A stretch of 9,461 bases of DNA. It comes from Prevotella sp. UBA1395 (lineage in GTDB: Bacteria; Bacteroidota; Bacteroidia; Bacteroidales; Bacteroidaceae). This document shows, in pieces, positions 1 to 6,075 of this stretch (position 1 is its first letter; each line of letters opens with the position of its first letter). The notes under the pieces are model-generated. The model saw only the letters and a list, made by a program, of their open reading frames with translations. It did no database searches and was not told where the DNA came from. Position numbers and translations under genes: made by a program. The stretch spans positions 6,704-16,164 of the forward strand of contig DBQL01000102.1 of the NCBI GenBank assembly GCA_002305235.1, given 5' to 3'.

Positions 1-576
1 GTGACATTCCGAGCCATTCCGTACAGCACTTGGAACAATCGCGGGGCCGATGAGATGGAGGTTTGGATTCCGGAGTCGGCAACAGGAGCGCATCCTGTTC
101 CCACGCCAACCATCGCCGGCAAGGCCCGAACGCTCTTCAACCGCGGACCGATACAGAAGGATGCCCCCGAGAACATTGTCTCCGAGGGGGAGGCATGGGG
201 CGTGAACGACCAATGGGAACCGCGCAGAAGCAGCGACACCAGTAAGCCATACCACTACTGGTGGCTCAAGAAGGGAACGCCGGAAAGCATCGCCTACGCC
301 TTCGATAAACCATATACGGTGAGCAATGTGCAGGTATATTGGCTCGACTTCGACCATTATGACGGCAACTTCAGGGTGCCCGAGAGCTGGGCTTTGTATT
401 ATAAGGACGACTCGGGACAATGGAAAGAGGTAGAAGATCACACCCCATACGGAGTGGAGAAAGACCAATATAACAGCGTAGACTTCCGTCCCGTGACCAC
501 CACCGGACTGCGTATCGTGGCCAAACTGCGGCAAGGCGAGAGCGGCGGCGTGATCGAATGGAAAGTGAACGAATAG
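1..576 (+). CDS. DUF1680-type glycoside hydrolase (putative beta-L-arabinofuranosidase), C-terminal part only
   Basis: The frame is open from the first base, so this is the 3' end of a longer gene; the GTG at base 1 is probably an internal Val codon. Residues 4-25 (AIPYSTWNNRG, then EMEVWIPE) match the end of the catalytic region in Bacteroidota GH127/DUF1680 enzymes, which typically reads IPYYxWxNRGxxxMxVW. Residues about 42-190 form a discoidin (F5/8 type C-like) beta-sandwich: a Trp-rich start (WWLKKGTPESIAYAF), then VSNVQVYWLDF, RVPESWALYYKD, and a closing strand ending VIEWKVNE. Such modules are thought to bind carbohydrate. The catalytic Glu and Cys residues would lie upstream, outside the window, so activity cannot be judged here. 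The gene converges on the minus-strand susCD pair and probably belongs to the same arabinose-glycan locus. Family assignment is from recognised motifs, not a search. Confidence 0.8.
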   Translation: MTFRAIPYSTWNNRGADEMEVWIPESATGAHPVPTPTIAGKARTLFNRGPIQKDAPENIVSEGEAWGVNDQWEPRRSSDTSKPYHYWWLKKGTPESIAYAFDKPYTVSNVQVYWLDFDHYDGNFRVPESWALYYKDDSGQWKEVEDHTPYGVEKDQYNSVDFRPVTTTGLRIVAKLRQGESGGVIEWKVNE

Positions 577-698
577 CTATCATCATATCAAACCAATCAA
601 ATTACTCAACATGAAGATAGCACCTGCTATGCAAAAGTTGTAAGTTGATAAAGTTTTCTTTATTTCAGCATATCTTTCATGTTCTTTTCTGATGGTTG

Positions 699-940
699 TG
701 TCGCTATACCGCGTCTATCCGCATGATTATCTACGCCACCAATACCGTATAGGGCTACCATTGCCAAGTCCGCAAAGTGACCAAGAACAAGAGCGTCTTT
801 CCGACAGACGATGCACTGTACAAGCTTATCTATCCGGCCTATCGCAATATGCGCAAGAAATGGACCATGCCACTGGCAAACCATGGACAGACGGCATAAC
901 AATCAGCCATAAAGTTTGGAGACCGTTTCAAGATGATTTT
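699..940 (+). pseudogene. IS256-family (mutator-type) transposase, C-terminal fragment with stop codons
   Basis: In the frame starting at 726 the sequence reads IIYATNTV, stop (750-752), GYHCQVRKVTKNKSVFPTDD, then ALYKLIYPAYRNMRKKWTMP, LANHGQTA, stop (897-899), QSAIKFGDRF. IS256 transposases end with IYTTNxIE, then RQxRKVTKxKxxF, a stretch like LxKLxYLAxRNIxKKWTxP, and QLAIxFGDRF, so the match runs through about 75 residues. The TAG replaces the Glu codon of TNxVE, which in the family is the third acidic residue of the DDE active site. A TAA replaces a residue before QLAIKFG. The first two catalytic Asp residues and all of the N-terminal part are absent. This is a dead gene, older than the flanking reading frames, which are intact. 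The overlapping open frame at 692-982 is only a shadow of it. Confidence 0.8.
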
Positions 941-963
941 ACTTGTGCTGCCGCGGGCTCCTT

Positions 964-1000
964 GTCGTCGAAACGCGATTAAAAATCGCGTTCCGACGAT
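964..1000. repeat. Near-perfect hairpin with 3-base loop
   Basis: The arm CGTCGAAACGCGATT (966-980) and the arm AATCGCGTTCCGACG (984-998) pair over 15 bp with a single A-C mismatch around an AAA loop; a T-A pair (965/999) and a G-T pair (964/1000) extend it. It sits between the transposase remnant and the IS-like right end. Read as RNA from the minus strand it lies about 135 bases past the susD stop, but no U-run follows, so it is not a standard intrinsic terminator. It could be an IS-internal structure, a REP-like dispersed repeat or a processing/stabilising stem for the susCD mRNA. The stem is seen directly; the role is unknown. Confidence 0.75.
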
Positions 1001-1135
1001 CGAGGTTGAAGTCTAACGGAGAAGCGGCCTGACATAGTTGAGTTGACTAACCCGTAAATAATATCGTGTTTAACGTCTAACTTTTTGGGGTTTACTTCAT
1101 TTTGACACACCCTCTCTTTAATGGAATAATGATTA

Positions 1136-2755
1136 TCACCTATTCGACTCGTAGCCCTTATTTTGCACTAAGTTGGGATTGGTTTCCATTGCACTAAGCG
1201 GAATTGGGAAGATGGCGGTGTGACCGTCAGTAACCGCAGTATGATTAAACCAGTTCTTTGAGGAGAATGTGCCGAAACGAATCATCTGCGTCCTTCTCTG
1301 AGCCTCACAAGCAAACTCCCATCCCCATTCGTCGTATAGGCCACCAAGGACAACTGGAATCTGATTGCCTTTTACATCAATATTGTTATTCCAATCAAGT
1401 GTGCCGTACTTTATTCGGCTATCCCCTTTAAGTTTCTCTACAGAGACAACAGCTTTTGTTGTATCATTAAAGGCACGTGAACGTAACTGTGTAACAATTT
1501 TAGCAGCCTGAATCTCATCAGTTCCAAGGCGAAGGAGGCATTCGGCTTTATCAAGTAAAACTTCTGCATAACGGAAAAATGGGAAGTCGTTACTCCAAGT
1601 ACCATTCGTTGTAGTAGGATCTGTTCCATATTTCCACACACGATATCCATAATCAATACTCGTTTCATTTTTCCCATCACGCATACATGTTAATGAGGGT
1701 AAGTAATTAACGCACGTCCACGCAAGTTTTCCTCCGCTGTTATACTGTGGTCCGGTTAGCCATGTATATTCCAGCCTTTTATCCCCCTCTTCATAAGAAT
1801 TGATAAACTGAGGGTTAGCACAGCTACCTCCCCAAAAATAGTCGCTTGCATTTCCAAAAACTGTTTTTGCAACAGGTGGAAACCACTTATGTTGCATCTG
1901 GAAACCCTGATATCGACTGTCATAGGGTACGGCAAATATTATTTCTGGATTGCCCGACCCATTATCGTAAGTAAAATTCGACTTGTAATCTATGGATAAA
2001 GAGAATTTGCCACTATTAATGACTTGATTACAACATTCAAGACATTCCCTCCAGTGAGCCTTTCCTGTATATACCTCTGCATTGAGATACACTCGCGCTA
2101 AAGCTGTAAGAGCTCCCCACTTTGTCAATCGCCCATAAGTGGATGCATCGACAATCTCTGTGAGATGTGGTATAGCATTAGTAAGTTCGTCGACGACAAA
2201 CCTAAATACTTCTTGCCGCTTTGCCTGTTTAGGTATACTGTCATTAAAATGTGTTACGATTGGTACATTACCGTGAGTATCAAGTAACATCATATACCAT
2301 ACAGCACGAATTGCTTTTAACTCTGCTATTGTAGATACCTTCAAATCATCACCAATGGGTAGCTCTCCTGCGTCTATTTGGTCTAATATGCGATTGGCAT
2401 TATTGATAGCTGAATAGGGAGTATCGTAGCAATTCTCCGGTTGCCATGATTCGGAGGTCCATGTATGCTGGTGCATACGACGATAAGTTCCACCATCGTC
2501 CCATCCGTTAGGGCGGGTAGGTGTGATGATGACATCACCACTTTCTTCTTGTGCATCGAAGAGTCCTTGCCAATCCATAATGTATGTCAAAGGGTGATAT
2601 ACACTTGCTACCAGAGAGGCAATATCCTCCTGGTTCGGTTTGAAGGTTGACTGGGTTACCTCTGAATAAACATGTTCATCCAAATTAAAACAGCTGGTCA
2701 AACCAATCAAAACAAAAACACAGCAAACAATATTTGTTATATAATTCCTTTTCAT
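1136..2755 (-). CDS. susD: SusD/RagB-family outer-membrane nutrient-binding lipoprotein
   Basis: This protein of 539 residues would sit on the cell surface as the glycan-binding lid of the SusC transporter. The start was placed at the Met at 2755 rather than the upstream in-frame Met at 2791. From 2755 the protein begins MKRNYITNI and runs through a hydrophobic stretch into the lipobox LTSC with Cys22 as the lipidated residue; the longer start would bury this signal and overlap susC. Family marks include NAIxxANRIL-like helices near the N-terminus, RAVWYMMLLDTHGNVP, GALTALARVYL (TPR-like helices), FPFFRYAEVLLDKAECLLR, LRSRAF, EWGWEFACEAQRRTQMIRFG, and the typical end IFPIPLSAMETNPNLVQNKGY. 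Length is normal for the family. It lies 22 bases downstream of susC, so the two are very likely cotranscribed. No Shine-Dalgarno is visible, usual for Bacteroidota. Base composition is AT-rich, like most of susC and unlike the hydrolase. The exact ligand cannot be read from the sequence. Confidence 0.95.
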   Translation of the reverse strand: MKRNYITNIVCCVFVLIGLTSCFNLDEHVYSEVTQSTFKPNQEDIASLVASVYHPLTYIMDWQGLFDAQEESGDVIITPTRPNGWDDGGTYRRMHQHTWTSESWQPENCYDTPYSAINNANRILDQIDAGELPIGDDLKVSTIAELKAIRAVWYMMLLDTHGNVPIVTHFNDSIPKQAKRQEVFRFVVDELTNAIPHLTEIVDASTYGRLTKWGALTALARVYLNAEVYTGKAHWRECLECCNQVINSGKFSLSIDYKSNFTYDNGSGNPEIIFAVPYDSRYQGFQMQHKWFPPVAKTVFGNASDYFWGGSCANPQFINSYEEGDKRLEYTWLTGPQYNSGGKLAWTCVNYLPSLTCMRDGKNETSIDYGYRVWKYGTDPTTTNGTWSNDFPFFRYAEVLLDKAECLLRLGTDEIQAAKIVTQLRSRAFNDTTKAVVSVEKLKGDSRIKYGTLDWNNNIDVKGNQIPVVLGGLYDEWGWEFACEAQRRTQMIRFGTFSSKNWFNHTAVTDGHTAIFPIPLSAMETNPNLVQNKGYESNR

Positions 2756-2777
2756 ATTGATGACAATAAAAATAAGT

Positions 2778-5700
2778 CTAAAATGTGACATTTAAACCTA
2801 ATGTAAATGAACGTGTAGTGGGGTACTTGTCACGATCATCAGTTCCAGCCGTAAGCCCCGTAATGTCGACTTCAGGATCAATGCCCTTGTATCTTGTGAT
2901 TGTGGCCAGATTAAGGCAACTAACATAAATTCTTAGCTTTTGGATACACTTTACCTTCTTCGTATTAAAGGTATAGCCTATCGTCAGATTATCGATTTTC
3001 CAAAATGAACCGTTCTCAATATACTGGCTCACATATCTTTGTGAGTCATTGATACGTACATTCTTCCCTGTCTTAATTAATGTTTTGCCATTATCACCAA
3101 TTTCAAGTGCAGGATAGGTATCAAAAGCAGAGTTTAGTACATTATATTGAATTGTCGGATTTGCATAAAACATTTCTTGGAAATTCAATATCTGGAAACC
3201 GAACTGTCCGCGCATATTAACGCTTAAATCCCAATTCTTATAGGTCAACGTGTTGTTAAAATTAACAAAGTGCTTCGGAACACCATTGCCGAGAATCTGG
3301 CGATCTTCTGTGGTGGCATTTTTAGCCAAGTCATAGTATATTCCACCTGTAAGATTACCATTTGCGTCACGTTCAAGACGTTCTACTATCCACTCACCAT
3401 TGTCACTTAACCCTACAGATTTTAAGCCGAAAAAATTACCAATCGAACTGCCAACCTTTACGCGATGTGTTTCTGTTTGAATAGGCTCGCCGGTATAACC
3501 AGTGGTAAACCAGTCAGTAGACATTGTAAACTCGTTATTACTAATAGAGCGTACTTCATTATTATTATGCGAATAAGAAAAATTTGCGGCCCACTCAAAA
3601 TCCTTCGTCTTAATCGGGATAATATTTATTAGGACCTCTATACCCTTATTGCGAATTTTACCAACATTTGCCATGATTGTACTATACTGATAAGGAGGTA
3701 CTGGAACAGAATAATTCCAAAGTGCATCCTTAGTATCACGCATATACAAATCTATGCTTCCACCTAATCTACCACCGAATAATTCATAATCAAAACCTAT
3801 ATTGTATTCATATTTTTTTTCCCAGTGCAGATTCGGATTAGCGTTACGGGTAGGTGTGAGTATTTTTATCCAGTTATTGTTGTAGAGGAAATAATTATCA
3901 TATCCCAAGGATGCCAAACTTTGATAAGGATCGTTGATATCAATTCCTGTTATTCCAAAGCCAGCTCTTATTTTCAAGTTGTCTATCCAATTGAATTGTT
4001 TCATAAACTTTTCATTACTCATGCGCCAGCCAACAGAAACACCAGGGAAGTTGCCCCATTTTTGATCGTGTCCAAATTTCGAACTACCCTCATGGCGAAT
4101 GGAAAACATGGCAAGGTAGCGGTCGTCGTAGTTGTAAGAAATACGCCCGAACAAGCCAATTAGACGTGTCTGATACTTGTACGACTGCATACCGGCTGTC
4201 CCTTCTTCAAGTCCTTTACCGGACTCAAGTTTATTATAAGTATAACTATCTGTCGGAAAATTGCGGTTACTTGCGGAGAATGACTCTGTACGATTATCCT
4301 CGAAGCTATATCCTGTAATGGCTTCAATGGAATGCTTACCAAACTTATGATGCCAATCAGCTGTTAATTCTACATTGTTATATATATAATCGCTACTATA
4401 GCGGTAAGCATAACCATTTACCCCATTTTCTGTTGTAGATGGGTGTAATTTAGTTTGATAATATCCGTTTAAAGAATTTTGGCCTTTACGCGTAACCGAC
4501 CCCTTCACCGACAAATCTTCAAAAGGTCTGTAAACTAATGTTCCGGTAAAACGAAGATTTCGGCTTCGTGAACTGCCAATACTTTCGTTCTGTAGCGATA
4601 CCGGATTATCATAAAAGTATACATTACGTTCTATGTAATTCCCGTTTTCGTCATAAATAGGTTGCGTAGGGTTATGAATGCAGGCATTGCGATAAACAGT
4701 ACCATAGTTTACCCCATATGGACTCTTGCGCTCATTGGCTATAAGAATGATAGTACTTGTTAATCTATCATCAAACATCCGATGGGTAAGTTCTATATTT
4801 GCACGAATATTCTTGCTATTCGTTTGTTTCAACGTACCCTCCCTATTATTATAGTTGAGGGCAGCCAAATAACTTGAAGCTTTTGTGCCACCTCTATATG
4901 TAATATTATGATTGTGACTGATTGACGTACGGCTGACTTCACCAAGCCAGTCGGTATTGCCTCCATAATCTTTATCATCAGCACCTGATGGTGACCACCC
5001 TTCGTTGAGTCGCTGCCTGAGTTCTGAAGCATTGAGGAAATCCGCCTTTCTAACCTGATAAGCAACAGATAAATATCCATTGTATTCTATTGTTGGCTTC
5101 ATCTCTCGACTTCCACTTTTTGTTGTGATAATGATAACGCCATTGGTTCCACGTGTTCCATAAATGGCTGTAGCAGAACCATCCTTCAGTACGTCTATCG
5201 TCTCAATATCTTCAGGTGCAACTGTTGAGAACGAGCCCGGAACTCCATCGACTAATATCAGTGGAGCACTGTTCCCCATGAGAGAAGAAGTACCGCGCAG
5301 CATAACGGTTGTTGAGCCGTTAGGATCTCCAGAAGGGAGTGATACATTAAGTCCTGCAACCTTACCTTGAACCAGTTGACCAGCATCAAGCACACTACCT
5401 GTGTTAAAATCTTTTGCTTTGACACTTGCCACACTGCTGGTCACATCTGCTTTTTTCTGTGTACCATAGCCGATAACAACAATCTCATTAAGGTCTGTTA
5501 AATCTTCTAATAATTCGACATCATGCAGGTTGCTGGTAACTGTAAAATATACATTTTGAAAGCCTACATAACTCACGACTACTGTCGTTCCGCGCGGCAC
5601 AGAGAGCGAATAGTGGCCATTGAGGTCGGTGATAGTGCCGTTGCGCGGATTGTTTTTCTCGGCAACGGTTGCCCCAACGATGGGTTCACCCTGGGCATCT

Positions 5701-5879
5701 CTCACTACGCCATTGACCACGACGCTGTTTTGTTGCACGGCCTTCACTTCGAGAGCAGCCGTATGACCCCGGGCAGTCAGAGAGGATAAGCCCCATCCTG
5801 CTCCAAGGACCAAATACATCAGGGCCCGTACATAGCCTCGGCTATGCAATGAGCCATTAGTTGGTTGTGCCTGTTTCAT
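2778..5879 (-). CDS. susC: SusC/RagA-family TonB-dependent outer-membrane glycan transporter
   Basis: This 1033-residue protein forms the 22-strand barrel and plug that imports oligosaccharides using TonB energy. Residues 1 to about 40 are a signal peptide with hydrophobic core ALMYLVLGAGWGL. Residues about 54-128 are the carboxypeptidase-regulatory-like domain (VVNGVVRDAQGEPIVGATV, then ITDLNGHYSL). NEIVVIGYGTQKK (131-143) marks the start of the plug, which shows QLVQGKVAGLNV, VMLRGTSSL, PLILVDGVPG, IETIDVLKDGSATAIYG and GTNGVIIITTK. The remainder is beta-barrel, ending RSFTLGLNVTF with the terminal Phe of outer-membrane barrels. There is no STN domain, so it is unlikely to signal through an anti-sigma/ECF pair. 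susD follows after 22 bases. The start at 5879 is preceded by A-rich ACAAAGAAAC and no true Shine-Dalgarno. The first 100 codons are about 58% GC by hand count of sample lines, while the sequence just downstream is about 36%, a sharp change at about 5580. Confidence 0.96.
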   Translation of the reverse strand: MKQAQPTNGSLHSRGYVRALMYLVLGAGWGLSSLTARGHTAALEVKAVQQNSVVVNGVVRDAQGEPIVGATVAEKNNPRNGTITDLNGHYSLSVPRGTTVVVSYVGFQNVYFTVTSNLHDVELLEDLTDLNEIVVIGYGTQKKADVTSSVASVKAKDFNTGSVLDAGQLVQGKVAGLNVSLPSGDPNGSTTVMLRGTSSLMGNSAPLILVDGVPGSFSTVAPEDIETIDVLKDGSATAIYGTRGTNGVIIITTKSGSREMKPTIEYNGYLSVAYQVRKADFLNASELRQRLNEGWSPSGADDKDYGGNTDWLGEVSRTSISHNHNITYRGGTKASSYLAALNYNNREGTLKQTNSKNIRANIELTHRMFDDRLTSTIILIANERKSPYGVNYGTVYRNACIHNPTQPIYDENGNYIERNVYFYDNPVSLQNESIGSSRSRNLRFTGTLVYRPFEDLSVKGSVTRKGQNSLNGYYQTKLHPSTTENGVNGYAYRYSSDYIYNNVELTADWHHKFGKHSIEAITGYSFEDNRTESFSASNRNFPTDSYTYNKLESGKGLEEGTAGMQSYKYQTRLIGLFGRISYNYDDRYLAMFSIRHEGSSKFGHDQKWGNFPGVSVGWRMSNEKFMKQFNWIDNLKIRAGFGITGIDINDPYQSLASLGYDNYFLYNNNWIKILTPTRNANPNLHWEKKYEYNIGFDYELFGGRLGGSIDLYMRDTKDALWNYSVPVPPYQYSTIMANVGKIRNKGIEVLINIIPIKTKDFEWAANFSYSHNNNEVRSISNNEFTMSTDWFTTGYTGEPIQTETHRVKVGSSIGNFFGLKSVGLSDNGEWIVERLERDANGNLTGGIYYDLAKNATTEDRQILGNGVPKHFVNFNNTLTYKNWDLSVNMRGQFGFQILNFQEMFYANPTIQYNVLNSAFDTYPALEIGDNGKTLIKTGKNVRINDSQRYVSQYIENGSFWKIDNLTIGYTFNTKKVKCIQKLRIYVSCLNLATITRYKGIDPEVDITGLTAGTDDRDKYPTTRSFTLGLNVTF

Positions 5880-5942
5880 GTTTCTTTGTTTTTAGTTTGA
5901 TATTCTGTATTGCGTTTCAGATGCAAGCGCGGAAATGGAACA

Positions 5943-6045
5943 GTAATTACCAATCGCTTTAGATATATGGTAATTGGCTTACCAAGGCGTAGTAATTACC
6001 CTACAAGGCTGTGGTAATGACACTACCAAGGCGTGGTAACCGCTC
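5943..6045. repeat. 22-bp tandem repeat array with internal palindromes, possible operator upstream of susC
   Basis: Three adjoining 22-base units lie at 5980-6001, 6002-6023 and 6024-6045; they begin TACCAAGGCGTAGTAATT, TACAAGGCTGTGGTAATG and TACCAAGGCGTGGTAACC. A degenerate fourth unit (5958-5979) keeps only TGGTAATT in phase. The GTAA core thus recurs at 5970, 5992, 6014 and 6036, exactly 22 bases apart. Each unit has a small dyad (TACCA, five bases, TGGTA in the last). A larger perfect 8-bp inverted repeat, AATTACCA (5945-5952) with TGGTAATT (5968-5975), lies at the edge nearest susC. Twenty-two bases is about two helical turns, so repeated sites would face the same side of the DNA. That fits binding by a dimeric or multimeric activator, such as the hybrid two-component regulators of PULs, but the regulator is not in the window. 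The repeats are seen; the operator role is inferred. Confidence 0.7.
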
Positions 6046-6075
6046 CTTCTGTGTGGTTTGACCAAGCGGGCGCAC

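Larger units (their letters stand above)
660..1114 (+). mobile_element. Decayed 3' remnant of an IS256-family insertion sequence
   Basis: The segment joins a broken IS256-type transposase C-terminus (about 699-940) to a right-end-like sequence, ATTTTGACACACCCTC at 1099-1114. Read on the other strand this is GAGGGTGTGTCAAAAT, which resembles IS terminal inverted repeats I know from Bacteroidota elements. No matching left end is present, so the element is 5'-truncated and cannot move by itself. The left boundary is uncertain, somewhere between about 645 and 700. The eight bases after the right end (TCTTTAAT, 1115-1122) resemble TCTTTATT at 657-664, which may be a worn target duplication or chance. 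Family call is from transposase motifs; the element end is inferred. Confidence 0.6.
577..1135. other. Non-coding stretch between convergent genes, holding an IS remnant
   Basis: This 559-base stretch separates the 3' ends of the plus-strand hydrolase and the minus-strand susD. I see no intact gene in it. It holds a short open start at 611-643 (ATG, ten codons, TAA), a decayed IS256-family transposase end (about 699-940), a strong hairpin (964-1000) and a sequence like an IS terminal repeat (1099-1114). No stem followed by a T-run that would make a clear intrinsic terminator for either flanking gene was seen. Confidence 0.7.

Noticed and set aside
692..982. Open frame of 96 codons on the plus strand
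   Set aside because: It overlaps the transposase remnant in a different frame; the recognisable IS256 motifs are in the other frame, so this is a shadow.
2756..2791. Longer susD start giving 12 extra residues
   Set aside because: It overlaps the end of susC and would put residues before an otherwise standard lipoprotein signal peptide; the Met at 2755 fits better.
5943..6045. CRISPR array
   Set aside because: The 22-base units adjoin directly with no unique spacers between them, so this is a tandem repeat and not a repeat-spacer array.
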